A program made the translations under genes and the position numbers. Positions 8,494 to 16,211 of a stretch of DNA of 48,298 nt are shown one piece after another. Each line of letters starts with the position of its first letter. Positions within the stretch are counted from its first letter, which is position 1. Under the pieces are notes generated by a model that saw only the letters and a program-made list of their open reading frames with translations, was not told the origin of the DNA and did not search any database. This DNA comes from Mesorhizobium norvegicum (GTDB taxonomy: Bacteria; Pseudomonadota; Alphaproteobacteria; Rhizobiales; Rhizobiaceae): assembly GCF_004919685.1 (NCBI RefSeq), contig NZ_SMYZ01000057.1, positions 1 to 48,298 of the forward strand. Direction: 5' to 3'.

Positions 8494-9876
8494 TCAAACA
8501 GGTTCGAAGACGATGCTGCGTTGATCCGGATCGGCAGAGGCCAGCTTTAGCGTCACACCGTCGCCCTGCCTGAGACCGGAGGCCTTTACGGTGGCAACGA
8601 CAGGCATGTCGGCAAGCTGAACGCGCACGCCATGATCGACGAAGTCGGTGACGACGGCCTTGAACGTTTCCCCTTCGCGTCCCCTGAGCATCACCGCCTC
8701 GGCAAGATCGATGGCCGCATGGTTGATCTGCGAAGCGCGGGCATCCGCACGTCCCATCACCTTCGGCAGTCCAGCGAACGCATCGGTGACGGCCTGCGGC
8801 ACGGGCTGGCCGTTGGCGATCGCCAGCGCGCAGCGCACGACATAGCGATCGGCCAATCGCCTGAGTGGCGCGGTTGCATGGGCATAGGTCGCAGCCATCG
8901 CCTCATGCCAGGGAACGACACCTTCCTGGTAAGGCTGGTAGGACGCGCCATTGCCTGCGCGGCGGATTTCCAGCATCAACGCCGCCTGTTTCGGATCAGC
9001 CGGATCGAGCGAGCGCTGGTAGTCGCTCAGGCTGGTTGAGGCCGGCCAGGACAGACCGAGCGCCTGTGCCGCGTTGCGCAGTCTCTGCACCTTGGAAGCA
9101 TCCGGCCCAGACATCACGCGGAACAGGCCGGTCTTGTGCGCGAACATGGCGTCGGCGATCGCCATGTTGGCGGCCAGTGAAAGCGCTGCGTTGTCCTGCT
9201 CGGATTGCAGAAGCGGTCTGAACGAAAGCTGGAAGCTGCCATCGGCAAGCCTTTCCACCTCCTGCTCGGGCGGGTCGACGCGTGAAGCGCCGCGACGCTC
9301 TTCGTTTGCCGCCATGCGCCGCGCCATTTCGGCGAAGTCGGCCGGAACGTCGGAGGCCTTTACGCTGTCATAGGCGAGCTTCGCGCGGCTTTGGATGATT
9401 GCCCGCTCCGCGCCGTCCAACTTTGCCGCACCATCCTCAGCGACCCGAACGGTGAAGACAACAGCTGGACGCGGTCCGTCCGGCAACAGGCTCGCCGCAC
9501 CCTCGGCAATTGCCGGCGGATAGAGCCCGGCCTTGCCGTCCGGCAGGTACAGCGTCTCGCCCCGCGTCCAGGCTTCGCGATCCAGTGCGTCGCCGTCCTC
9601 GACGAACCATGCCACGTCGGCAATAGCATAATGCAAGAGAAGATCGCCGCCGCTTGCCTCGATCGAGAACGCCTGGTCAAGATCGGTGGAGGCCGCCGGA
9701 TCGAGCGTGACGAAGGGCATATCAGTTCGATCGGCATGCTGGTTCGGCTGACGTCTGGCCGCCGCCTCCGCCGCGGCCACTACGTCAGCCGGAAATCCAT
9801 CTGGCACGTGGAATTCGGTGCGGATTTTCGCCAGGCCGGTGGAGAGAGCTTGTGAGGGGTCTGTCAGAGACTTCAT
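8494..9876 (-). CDS. RNB-domain ribonuclease
   Basis: A 460-residue member of the RNase II/R superfamily, a processive 3'-5' exoribonuclease. The RNB catalytic region begins with FVTLDPAASTDLDQAF, containing the metal-binding aspartates, and continues through YAIADVAWFVEDGDALDREA, YLPDGKAGLYPP and ATAPLRRLADRYV. It lacks the N-terminal cold-shock domains of RNase II/R, and the C-terminus (about 385-460) is only a short S1-like beta segment, so it is a minimal form. The fourth metal-site position is Q (DLDQ rather than DLDD), as in a known branch of RNB proteins. The gene is convergent with murI. Its RNA substrates are unknown. Confidence 0.9.
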   Translation of the reverse strand: MKSLTDPSQALSTGLAKIRTEFHVPDGFPADVVAAAEAAARRQPNQHADRTDMPFVTLDPAASTDLDQAFSIEASGGDLLLHYAIADVAWFVEDGDALDREAWTRGETLYLPDGKAGLYPPAIAEGAASLLPDGPRPAVVFTVRVAEDGAAKLDGAERAIIQSRAKLAYDSVKASDVPADFAEMARRMAANEERRGASRVDPPEQEVERLADGSFQLSFRPLLQSEQDNAALSLAANMAIADAMFAHKTGLFRVMSGPDASKVQRLRNAAQALGLSWPASTSLSDYQRSLDPADPKQAALMLEIRRAGNGASYQPYQEGVVPWHEAMAATYAHATAPLRRLADRYVVRCALAIANGQPVPQAVTDAFAGLPKVMGRADARASQINHAAIDLAEAVMLRGREGETFKAVVTDFVDHGVRVQLADMPVVATVKASGLRQGDGVTLKLASADPDQRSIVFEPV

Positions 9877-9987
9877 TCAGCCGTCCTACACCAGGGCTCC
9901 GGAGACGGGAAGGCTGCCAACGAAATCGCCAAAGCCGGCCGCCTGATGGGCTGGCACAGCCGGCTGAGGGACTGGACCGCCGGCGCT

Positions 9988-10012
9988 GGAACCACCGCCG
10001 AAGCCTGGCGTT
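9988..10012 (+). promoter_or_regulatory. EcfG (general stress response) promoter
   Basis: GGAAC (9988-9992), 16 nt, then CGTT (10009-10012). This is an exact match to the alphaproteobacterial EcfG consensus GGAAC-N16/17-CGTT. It lies 27 nt before the ATG of the DUF3008 gene, so transcription would start close to the SD. Confidence 0.75.
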
Positions 10013-10039
10013 TCTCCTGACAGCAAAGGAGAAACCGCC

Positions 10040-10228
10040 ATGCCAGCCACCTCGAAGGCTCAGCAGAAAGCCGCCGGCGCCGCACTCTCCGCTAGGCGCG
10101 GCGAGACGAAAAAGAGCGAGCTCAAAGGCGCCTCCAGAGGAATGTACGAATCCATGAGTGAAAAGCAGCTCGAGGAATTCGCCGAGACCAAGCGCAAAGG
10201 GCTGCCGGAAAAGAAATCGAAAGACTGA
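10040..10228 (+). CDS. DUF3008 family small stress protein
   Basis: A 62-residue, very hydrophilic protein (MPATSKAQQKAAGAALSARR...KGLPEKKSKD) matching the DUF3008 pattern: an N-terminal SKAQQKAAGAALSARRGE block and the KSMSEKQLEEFAET-like helix. It is probably a small cytosolic, partly disordered protein of unknown activity. The SD AGGAG lies 8 nt before the ATG. An exact EcfG promoter directly upstream indicates control by the general stress response. A perfect 19-bp terminator hairpin follows at 10255-10297. Confidence 0.88.
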   Translation: MPATSKAQQKAAGAALSARRGETKKSELKGASRGMYESMSEKQLEEFAETKRKGLPEKKSKD

Positions 10229-10254
10229 GCGTGTCATTCGCGAAACGCCGGCCC

Positions 10255-10297
10255 AAGGAAACAAGGCCCGCAGCGGAACTGCGGGCCTTGTTTCCTT
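10255..10297. terminator. Bidirectional Rho-independent terminator
   Basis: A perfect inverted repeat with 19-bp arms (10255-10273 and 10279-10297) and the loop CGGAA. The arms end in AAGGAAACAAGG / CCTTGTTTCCTT, which gives T-rich tails on both strands. It lies between the convergent DUF3008 gene and the small secreted-protein gene, so it can serve both. Confidence 0.85.
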
Positions 10298-10326
10298 AAG
10301 CAAAATCTCCGGGCAAATGTTTTGCC

Positions 10327-10524
10327 TTACCAGCGATGGCAGCGCCGTATCCGCTCGACGATCACCCTGCGATGACCGTGCCGCCACACCACTCTCTTCT
10401 TGACGATGACGCGGCAGACTTGTTTGTGGCCATGCCAATGGCGCGCCATCGCCGGTTCGGGCGCCACCGCCATCGAACCTGCAAGCACCGCGGCACCTGC
10501 CAAGGTAAGGAAGAACTTCTTCAT
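10327..10524 (-). CDS. Small secreted cationic His/Arg-rich protein
   Basis: A 65-residue protein starting MKKFFLTLAGAAVLAGSMAV, a clear Sec signal peptide with probable cleavage after ...APEPAMA. The mature part is only about 38 residues (RHWHGHKQVCRVIVKKRVVWRHGHRR...). It is strongly basic, with five His, four Trp/aromatic-adjacent repeats and two cysteines that could form a disulfide. I chose the ATG at 10524 because it starts the signal peptide and has AGGAG upstream; the frame is open further 5'. No family function is recognised. Periplasmic metal binding or a cationic-peptide role is possible but unproven. Confidence 0.75.
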   Translation of the reverse strand: MKKFFLTLAGAAVLAGSMAVAPEPAMARHWHGHKQVCRVIVKKRVVWRHGHRRVIVERIRRCHRW

Positions 10525-10650
10525 GCTAATTGGACTCCTCAAGCTCCAGATCCCTTCCTGGTGCCGTTGGCGCAAACCTCCCGCCACATCCGGCATCGCA
10601 TCAACGTCGTGCACGCTATAGGCTTGCATTGCGCCGCGCCACTCACAAGC

Positions 10651-10678
10651 TTGACACCGGTTAAATCTCGGTTTAACC
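10651..10678 (+). promoter_or_regulatory. Candidate rpsD promoter with overlapping palindrome
   Basis: A consensus -35 hexamer TTGACA (10651-10656) precedes a perfect palindrome GGTTAAA (10659-10665) / TTTAACC (10672-10678). About 220 nt of leader separate it from rpsD. Whether the palindrome is an operator cannot be told from the sequence. Confidence 0.35.
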
Positions 10679-10774
10679 AGCCGCCAACGCCGGGCAGCGA
10701 TGTCCGGTGTTTGTTTTGTATGCGCAAGACCGGTTGCCTTGGTTTCTGGTTTTGTTTGAACTGACGTGTCCCGT

Positions 10775-10873
10775 GGGTTTTCCGCCGCGTTGCGTGGGAA
10801 AACCCTGTCAGGTCTCGAAAACGGAGGCCAGAGGAGGGCGCGTTTCCTTCACCCGGACCATGAGGTTCCGGGT
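10775..10873 (+). promoter_or_regulatory. Structured 5' leader of rpsD with two hairpins
   Basis: Hairpin 1: GGGTTTTCC (10775-10783) / GGAAAACCC (10797-10805). Hairpin 2: ACCCGGA (10851-10857) / TCCGGGT (10867-10873), followed by GTGTTGTTTTG. Hairpin 2 with its T-rich tail looks like a terminator only about 24 nt before the rpsD start codon. The purine-rich stretch at 10813-10839 between them could be a protein-binding or alternative-pairing site. S4 is a classic autoregulatory ribosomal protein, so an S4-responsive leader is plausible. Confidence 0.5.
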
Positions 10874-10897
10874 GTGTTGTTTTGAAAAGGGAATGCG

Positions 10898-11515
10898 ATG
10901 AGCAAGCGCGAATCCGCGAAGTACAAGATCGACCGCCGTCTTGGCGAAAACATCTGGGGCCGCCCGAAGTCCCCAGTCAACAAGCGTGAATACGGCCCCG
11001 GCCAGCATGGCCAGCGCCGCAAGGGCAAGCTTTCCGATTTCGGCCTGCAGCTGCGCGCCAAGCAGAAGCTGAAGGGTCACTATGGCGACGTTTCGGAAAA
11101 GCAGTTCCGCAAGGTCTATGAAGAGGCGGACCGCCGCAAGGGTGACACCTCGGAGAACCTGATCGGCCTGCTCGAGTCGCGTCTCGACGCGGTCGTCTAC
11201 CGCGCCAAGTTCGTGCCGACCATTTTCGCCGCCCGTCAGTTCGTCAACCACGGCCACGTCAACGTCAACGGCAAGCGCGTCAACATCGGCTCGTATCGCT
11301 GCAAGCCGGGCGACGTCGTCGAAGTGCGCGAAAAGTCGAAGCAGCTGGTCATCGTTCTCGAAGCGGTCGGTCTGGCCGAACGCGACGTGCCGGATTACAT
11401 CGAAGCCGATCACAACAAGATGGTCGCGACCTTCTCGCGCATCCCCGGCCTGGCGGACGTTCCGTTCGCCGTGCAGATGGAACCGAACCTGGTCGTCGAA
11501 TTCTATTCGCGCTAA
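10898..11515 (+). CDS. rpsD: 30S ribosomal protein S4
   Basis: A 205-residue primary 16S rRNA-binding protein of the small subunit. The N-terminal SKRESAKYKIDRRLGENIWGR region and the S4 RNA-binding domain (about 95-155; LDAVVYRAKFVPTIFAARQFVNHGHVNVNG) are complete. It is monocistronic, as is usual in Rhizobiales. A long structured leader lies upstream (10775-10873) and a strong terminator downstream (11541-11570). The SD AAGGG is 7 nt before the ATG. Confidence 0.98.
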   Translation: MSKRESAKYKIDRRLGENIWGRPKSPVNKREYGPGQHGQRRKGKLSDFGLQLRAKQKLKGHYGDVSEKQFRKVYEEADRRKGDTSENLIGLLESRLDAVVYRAKFVPTIFAARQFVNHGHVNVNGKRVNIGSYRCKPGDVVEVREKSKQLVIVLEAVGLAERDVPDYIEADHNKMVATFSRIPGLADVPFAVQMEPNLVVEFYSR

Positions 11516-11540
11516 GCGAACGCGTTTTGCGATACCAAGC

Positions 11541-11570
11541 AAAGGCCGCCCGTCGAGGCGGCCTTTTCTT
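11541..11570 (+). terminator. Rho-independent terminator of rpsD
   Basis: AAAGGCCGCC (11541-11550), loop CGTCGA, then GGCGGCCTTTTC (11557-11568): a 9-10 bp GC-rich stem followed by a T-rich run, 25 nt after the rpsD stop. Confidence 0.85.
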
Positions 11571-11661
11571 TGTCTGCCTTTTCTTTGTCGGCCATCTCCG
11601 CTAATTCCGGGCGCAACGAAGCGCCGGACAGTCGTTGCTCCCGGATTTTGGAACTGACGCC

Positions 11662-12555
11662 ATGAACATGCTGCCAGACGCCGAATCGCTTGAACCAGCC
11701 AGCGACATCGAGGGCGGCTTCCATCCGCTGTTTGCCGATGTGCCGTCCTCGGTCGAGTTCAACAAATTGCGCAAGCGGCTGCTGCGGCTGACCCGACAGG
11801 CGATCGAGGATTTCTCGATGGTGAAGCCCGGCCAGCGCTGGCTCGTAGCCCTCTCGGGCGGCAAGGATTCCTACGGTTTGCTCGCCGTGCTGCTTGACCT
11901 CAAATGGCGCGGGCTGCTGCCGGTCGATCTGCTGGCCTGCAATCTCGATCAGGGCCAGCCGAATTTCCCCAAACACATCCTGCCGGACTATCTCGACAGA
12001 TACGCCATCCCGCATCGCATCGAGTATCAGGACACCTATTCCGTCGTCACCGACAAGCTGCCTGCGGGCAGCACCTATTGCTCGCTCTGTTCGCGCCTCA
12101 GGCGCGGCCATCTCTACCGCATTGCGCGCGAGGAGGGGTGCTCGGCGCTGGTGCTCGGCCATCATCGCGAGGACATTCTCGAGACCTTCTTCATGAACCT
12201 CTTCCATGGCGGCCGTCTCGCAGCGATGCCGCCAAAGCTGCTCAATGACGAGGGCGACGTCATGGTGCTGCGGCCGCTGAGCTACTGCGCCGAGGTCGAC
12301 CTCGAAAGATTCGCTGCCGCCATGCAGTTCCCGATCATTCCCTGCGATCTCTGCGGCAGCCAGGAAGGTCTCCAGCGCAACGCCATGAAGGCGATGCTCG
12401 AGGGCCTGGAAAAGCGCATGCCTGGCCGCAAGGATACGATGCTGCGCGCACTGTCCAACAGCAGGCCATCGCATCTGCTCGACAGAAAACTGTTCGATTT
12501 CGCGGCGCTCAACGAGACCCTCAGCACAAGGCAAGACATTTCCGATGACATTTGA
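11662..12555 (+). CDS. ttcA: tRNA 2-thiocytidine biosynthesis protein TtcA
   Basis: An ATP-dependent sulfurtransferase of about 297 residues that makes 2-thiocytidine at position 32 of tRNA. It contains the PP-loop ATP pyrophosphatase motif ALSGGKDSYGLL, the CSLC pair (YCSLCSRLRRG) and a second cysteine site in IPCDLCGSQEGLQR. TtcA binds a [4Fe-4S] cluster. I prefer the ATG at 11662 over the in-frame TTG at 11635 because it lies closer to the homologous region. The end overlaps the next gene by 11 nt. It targets the same tRNA position as the TrmJ product about 4 kb away. Confidence 0.94.
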   Translation: MNMLPDAESLEPASDIEGGFHPLFADVPSSVEFNKLRKRLLRLTRQAIEDFSMVKPGQRWLVALSGGKDSYGLLAVLLDLKWRGLLPVDLLACNLDQGQPNFPKHILPDYLDRYAIPHRIEYQDTYSVVTDKLPAGSTYCSLCSRLRRGHLYRIAREEGCSALVLGHHREDILETFFMNLFHGGRLAAMPPKLLNDEGDVMVLRPLSYCAEVDLERFAAAMQFPIIPCDLCGSQEGLQRNAMKAMLEGLEKRMPGRKDTMLRALSNSRPSHLLDRKLFDFAALNETLSTRQDISDDI

Positions 12556-13372
12556 CGATACTGCGATCGACTGGCTCGCTGGTCTTCTGTCTGAGGCGGC
12601 ACTGGCCGAGATCATGCCGCGCTTTCGCCGGTTGGGCGACGGCGACATCCGCCAGAAGACCTCGGCCGCCGACCTGGTGACGGAAGCCGACGTCAATGCC
12701 GAGCGGCTGATCACCGCCAGGCTGCGCGAGCGCTACCCCTCGGCAATGGTCGTCGGCGAGGAGGCCTATTCCGACAATCCAGCGCTGTTAAATGGGTTGG
12801 GCGATGCCGATCTGGCGTTCGTCATCGACCCGGTGGACGGCACTTTCAACTTCGCCTCAGGTGTGCCGCTGTTCGGCGTCATGCTGGCGGTCGTGGTCAA
12901 GGGCGAGACCGTTGCCGGCATCATCCACGATCCGGTCGGCAAGGACTGGCTGATCGGCGCCAGGGGCGCCGGCAGCCATATCCGGCATGCGCATGGCAGC
13001 ATCGAGAAGGTTCATGTCGCCGCACCCGCGCCGATCTCGGAAATGACCGGCTCGGTCTCCTGGCAATATATGCCCGAACCCGAGCGGTCCCGGCTGGCGC
13101 GCAACCAGACCAAGATCCTGTCGCAATTCGCCTATCGCTGCGCGGCGCACGAATACCGCCTGTTGGCGAGCGGCCATGCCCACTTCGTCGTCTACAACAA
13201 GCTGATGCCGTGGGACCATCTGGCCGGCGTGCTGATCCATGCCGAGGCCGGCGGCCATGCCGCGCGCTTCGACGGCAGCGCCTATCTGCCCTCGCATCTC
13301 GGCGGCGGCCTGCTTGTCGCGCCCGATCGGGAAAGCTGGCATGAGTTGCGCCGCGAGCTCTGGGCGCAATAG
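12545..13372 (+). CDS. Inositol monophosphatase family protein
   Basis: A 275-residue Mg2+-dependent phosphatase of the IMPase/FBPase/CysQ superfamily. The metal and substrate motifs are VVGEEAYS, FVIDPVDGTFNFASG and the C-terminal MPWDHLAGVLIHAEAGG. Substrates could be inositol phosphates, a histidinol-type phosphate or another sugar phosphate; the family does not settle this. The start overlaps ttcA by 11 nt, so the two are translationally coupled. Confidence 0.9.
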   Translation: MTFDDTAIDWLAGLLSEAALAEIMPRFRRLGDGDIRQKTSAADLVTEADVNAERLITARLRERYPSAMVVGEEAYSDNPALLNGLGDADLAFVIDPVDGTFNFASGVPLFGVMLAVVVKGETVAGIIHDPVGKDWLIGARGAGSHIRHAHGSIEKVHVAAPAPISEMTGSVSWQYMPEPERSRLARNQTKILSQFAYRCAAHEYRLLASGHAHFVVYNKLMPWDHLAGVLIHAEAGGHAARFDGSAYLPSHLGGGLLVAPDRESWHELRRELWAQ

Positions 13373-13434
13373 GATCAATTCCTGCGGCCAGCTGAAAGAG
13401 CGATGCAATCTCACGCAAATCCGGAGGCTCTCGA

Positions 13435-13842
13435 ATGAAACCTCGGTTCGCAATTGTCGCAGCGGCTCTTGCCGCCGCCCTGTTTGCCAGCTCCCACGAA
13501 GCAAGATCGCAAGAGCGCACCTGTCGCAGTCCCGATCCCGTCGACACGATAAAGGAGATGTCGGAGGCAATCTACGCTTGTTGGAAGCCGCCACCCGGAA
13601 CCGCGGGCATGTCCCTGACGCTGCGGTTCTCGCTTCGCCGCAACGGCACACTGATTGGCAAGCCTCGCGCCACATATTCCGATCTGGGGACCGATGCCCA
13701 GCTCAGCCGGGCGTTCGTAGCTTCAATCCTCAGGGCACTCGATGACGCTCTGCCATTGCCCTTTTCGGACAGCATGGGTGGAGCAATCGCGGGGCGTATG
13801 CTTGCCCCTCGCTTCACGGCGGCCCTTGAAGGTGCGTCCTAG
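13435..13842 (+). CDS. Secreted protein with TonB C-terminal-like domain
   Basis: A 135-residue protein with a signal peptide (MKPRFAIVAAALAAALFASS, cleaved near residue 24). The mature part has the segment MSLTLRFSLRRNGTLIGKPRATYSD, which resembles the beta strands of TonB/TolA C-terminal domains. It lacks a membrane anchor and a proline-rich spacer, so it is a periplasmic relative rather than a complete TonB. Two cysteines (ERTCRSP and YACWKPP) may form a disulfide. The SD GGAGG is well placed. Function unknown. Confidence 0.7.
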   Translation: MKPRFAIVAAALAAALFASSHEARSQERTCRSPDPVDTIKEMSEAIYACWKPPPGTAGMSLTLRFSLRRNGTLIGKPRATYSDLGTDAQLSRAFVASILRALDDALPLPFSDSMGGAIAGRMLAPRFTAALEGAS

Positions 13843-13851
13843 AAGCGGTCC

Positions 13852-13870
13852 CGGTTTTGGGAGAACGACA
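13852..13870 (+). repeat. Dispersed hairpin repeat, copy 3 (partial)
   Basis: The 19 nt CGGTTTTGGGAGAACGACA are identical to 8435-8453 in copy 2. The left arm has been lost or has diverged, so the copy cannot fold into the full hairpin. It begins within 10 nt of the upstream stop codon, as copy 2 does. Confidence 0.65.
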
Positions 13871-13887
13871 CGCGCAAAAACGACAAT

Positions 13888-15156
13888 TCAGTGCAAGTCG
13901 GTGATGTGCCCTGAAACGGGCGGGTTGTGCGGCTGGAACATCTTGCCGCGCTCGGCGATGAAGATCATCAGCAGCGCTGCGACCGAGACGCTGCAGAAGC
14001 CGGCCGCCAGCGGCGTCACCGTGCCGTTGAAAGCCTGACCGATCAGCGTGCCGAGAATGCCGCCGAGAAACGTCTGCATGAAACCCAGGATGGATGACGC
14101 CGTGCCGGCCAGTTGGCCGAGCGGCTCCATGGCCAACGCGTTGAAATTCGCGCCGAGCGCACCGAACGGAAGCATGGCGCTGGCAAAGAAGGTGATGAAC
14201 AGCCACAGCGGCATCTTCATTTCCAGCGAAACGACCAGCCAGGCGAGGCTGATGACCAAGAACAGCAGCAGCGCGCTCTGCGACAGGCGGCGCATGCCGA
14301 TACGGCCGACAAGGCGCGAGTTCAGAAAGTTGGAGAAAGCAAGCACGCCCGCAACCCCGGCGAAGATGACCGGGAACATCTCGCCGACGTTGAATATGTC
14401 GACGTAGATCTGCTGCGCCGAAGCGATGAAGCCGAACATGGCGCCGAAAACGAAGGTGCTGGCGAAGGCATAGCAGATCGCAATGCGGTTGGTGAGCACG
14501 ATGCGAAACCCGCCGATAATGGAGTTCACGGTCAGCGGCCGGCGATGTTCGGGATGCAATGTTTCAGGCAGGCGCAGCAGCGACCAGGCCGAGACAATGA
14601 GCGCACCGACAGCCATGGTGACGAAGATCCAATGCCAGGTCGCAAACAGCATGATGAACTGGCCGATGCCGGGAGCAATGACCGGTATCGCCATGAACAC
14701 CATGAAGATCAGCGACATCACCTCGGCCATGCGCCGGCCGTCGAATGTGTCGCGCACGATCGAGACGGCGATGACGCGGGTGGCGGCCGCACCGATGCCT
14801 TGCACGGCGCGGCACAGCAGAAGTGTCTCAAAGCTTGGTGCAACAGCGGCCGCCGCAGCCGCGGCGACATAGATCGCCAGCCCGGCGACCAGCGGTGCGC
14901 GACGGCCGAAGCGATCCGAGATCGGCCCGAAGAACAGCTGGCCGCCGCCGAAGCCCAGAATGTAGGCGGTGATCACATATTGCCGGTGGTTTTCATTTTC
15001 GACGCCAAGCGAGGCGCCGATCTGCTGCAGAGCCGGCAGCATGATGTCGATGGCCAGCGAGTTCAGCGCCATCAGCGCGGCGCACAAGGCGATGAATTCC
15101 CAGCGTGGAATAGGGAGTTTGCTTGCCGATTGCGGCGCTGATTTTGGCTGGTCCAC
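13888..15156 (-). CDS. MFS multidrug exporter, Bcr/CflA family
   Basis: A 422-residue inner-membrane protein with twelve predicted transmembrane helices, the drug:H+ antiporter (DHA1) arrangement. The Bcr/CflA-type motifs are visible: FFGPISDRFGRRAPLVAGL between helices 2 and 3, and AVQGIGAAATRVIAVSIVRDTF in helix 4/5. Substrates cannot be read from the sequence; relatives export bicyclomycin, chloramphenicol or sulfonamides. The start is GTG. The gene lies downstream of the grxD terminator region. Confidence 0.92.
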   Translation of the reverse strand: MDQPKSAPQSASKLPIPRWEFIALCAALMALNSLAIDIMLPALQQIGASLGVENENHRQYVITAYILGFGGGQLFFGPISDRFGRRAPLVAGLAIYVAAAAAAAVAPSFETLLLCRAVQGIGAAATRVIAVSIVRDTFDGRRMAEVMSLIFMVFMAIPVIAPGIGQFIMLFATWHWIFVTMAVGALIVSAWSLLRLPETLHPEHRRPLTVNSIIGGFRIVLTNRIAICYAFASTFVFGAMFGFIASAQQIYVDIFNVGEMFPVIFAGVAGVLAFSNFLNSRLVGRIGMRRLSQSALLLFLVISLAWLVVSLEMKMPLWLFITFFASAMLPFGALGANFNALAMEPLGQLAGTASSILGFMQTFLGGILGTLIGQAFNGTVTPLAAGFCSVSVAALLMIFIAERGKMFQPHNPPVSGHITDLH

Positions 15157-15180
15157 GGCAAGTCCGATCTTTCAAACGAA

Positions 15181-15204
15181 AATGCGCCGGCGGGCCGGCG
15201 CATT
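15181..15204 (-). terminator. Candidate terminator of the bolA-grxD transcript
   Basis: AATGCGCCGGC (15181-15191) / GCCGGCGCATT (15194-15204) is a perfect 11-bp inverted repeat with a 2-nt loop. On the minus strand it is followed by TTCGTTTG, a weak T-run. It lies about 120 nt after the grxD stop and just before the MFS gene. Confidence 0.45.
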
Positions 15205-15265
15205 GGCTCGTCTTGGTCCTGGGGCAGGACATAAAATTGCCGAGGTGGGGCTGCCCTGGCGTTTG

Positions 15266-15314
15266 GTGCACGTCACCCGAAACTGTACGGCGGTTTCAGG
15301 CGGACGACGTGCAC
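15266..15314 (+). repeat. Dispersed hairpin repeat, copy 4 (GC-shifted)
   Basis: GTGCACGTC (15266-15274) pairs with GACGTGCAC (15306-15314). The core has ACCCGAAACTG...GGTTTCAGG in the places where copy 2 has GCCCAAAAGTG...GGTTTTGGG. Compared with copy 2 both arms changed together (A to G on one side, T to C on the other), so the pairing is preserved. Confidence 0.6.
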
Positions 15315-15325
15315 GAAAACAGAAA

Positions 15326-15661
15326 TCAGGCGGCGCCTTTGACGCTGACGCCCTTTTCGACAAGGAATGTCTGGAGTTCGCCCGCCTGGAACATCTCGCG
15401 GATGATATCGCAGCCGCCGACGAATTCGCCCTTGACGTAAAGCTGCGGGATCGTTGGCCAGTTGGAATATTCCTTGATGCCCTGGCGCAGTTCGGCGGAG
15501 TCCAGAACGTTCACGCCTTTATAGTCGGCGCCGATATAGTCGAGGATCTGGACGACCTGACCGGAAAATCCGCATTGCGGGAAACCGGGCGTGCCCTTCA
15601 TGAAAAGGACGACGTCGTTGCCCTTCACTTCGTTGTCGATGTAGTCGTTGATGCCGCTCAT
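15326..15661 (-). CDS. grxD: Monothiol CGFS glutaredoxin
   Basis: A 111-residue Grx4/Grx5-type glutaredoxin that binds a [2Fe-2S] cluster with glutathione and delivers it to other proteins. The active-site motif CGFS is in TPGFPQCGFSGQVV, and the GSH-binding WPTIPQLYVKGEFVGGCDI segment is complete. I chose the ATG at 15661 because the known family start MSGINDYIDNEV begins there; the frame stays open upstream. The bolA gene lies 183 nt upstream on the same strand, matching the physical BolA-Grx partnership. Confidence 0.95.
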   Translation of the reverse strand: MSGINDYIDNEVKGNDVVLFMKGTPGFPQCGFSGQVVQILDYIGADYKGVNVLDSAELRQGIKEYSNWPTIPQLYVKGEFVGGCDIIREMFQAGELQTFLVEKGVSVKGAA

Positions 15662-15844
15662 GGAATATCCTTTCCCGCCTGTGGGAGTCAGGCTCGAAAC
15701 ATATCCCTTCAAATAAACCCAACGATTGCCCGAAACAAGACGTTAGCCGTGCCGCGGCTGAAATGGCGCAAAGGATGGGCCGTGTTGGGCCAAGCGGCTG
15801 TCGCGACACTGATTCGTGTGGTTGCGGTCTACGTCCGTTGCGGG

Positions 15845-16078
15845 TCAGTCAGGAACGCTGGTCTGCAAGGCGAGTGCGTGCAACACGCCGCCCATATTCC
15901 CCTTCAACGCGTCATAGACCATCTGGTGCTGCTGCACGCGGCTTTTTCCCCGAAAGCTTTCGGCTACGACTTCGGCAGCATAATGGTCGCCGTCACCGGC
16001 GAGATCGCGAATCGTCACCTTGGCGTCCGGAATGCCGTCCTTGATCAGTTTTTCGATGTCGTGGGCATCCATTGCCAT
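15845..16078 (-). CDS. bolA: BolA family protein
   Basis: A 77-residue BolA/IbaG-type protein, a partner of CGFS glutaredoxins in iron-sulfur cluster handling. The class II KH-like fold is indicated by IKDGIPDAKVTIRDLAGDGDHYAAEVV and the FRGKSRVQQHQMVYDALKG signature with its conserved histidine. It lies between purL and grxD, the usual rhizobial arrangement. Either Met1 or Met3 could be the start. It probably belongs to the IbaG-like short branch. Confidence 0.92.
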   Translation of the reverse strand: MAMDAHDIEKLIKDGIPDAKVTIRDLAGDGDHYAAEVVAESFRGKSRVQQHQMVYDALKGNMGGVLHALALQTSVPD

Positions 16079-16211
16079 GGCAAGATCCTGTTTCGAGCGG
16101 CCGGTAGCCGGCCATAAGATGAGAGTCGGGAGAGCCTAAAGCCTTTCCGGTCCGGATTGAAGCCGTTCTGTCCCGCCAAGGGCAAGACGGTTCCGGGAAC
16201 CTCGGGAAGAC

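Noticed and set aside
8494..9876. Q instead of D at the fourth metal position of the RNB ribonuclease (DLDQ).
   Set aside because: DLDQ is known in a branch of RNB proteins and is not by itself evidence of inactivity.
10010..10035. GTTTCTCCT / AGGAGAAAC hairpin over the SD of the DUF3008 gene, as an RNA thermometer.
   Set aside because: The left arm is part of the EcfG -10 element (CGTT at 10009-10012). The transcript should start at about 10019, so the left arm would not be in the mRNA.
10659..10678. GGTTAAATCTCGGTTTAACC as a CtrA box (TTAA-N7-TTAA).
   Set aside because: The spacing between the TTAA halves is 8 nt, not 7. It is better described as a simple palindrome near the rpsD promoter.
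11635..11661. TTG at 11635 as the ttcA start.
   Set aside because: The ATG at 11662 is closer to the start of the homologous region; the extra nine residues show no family match.
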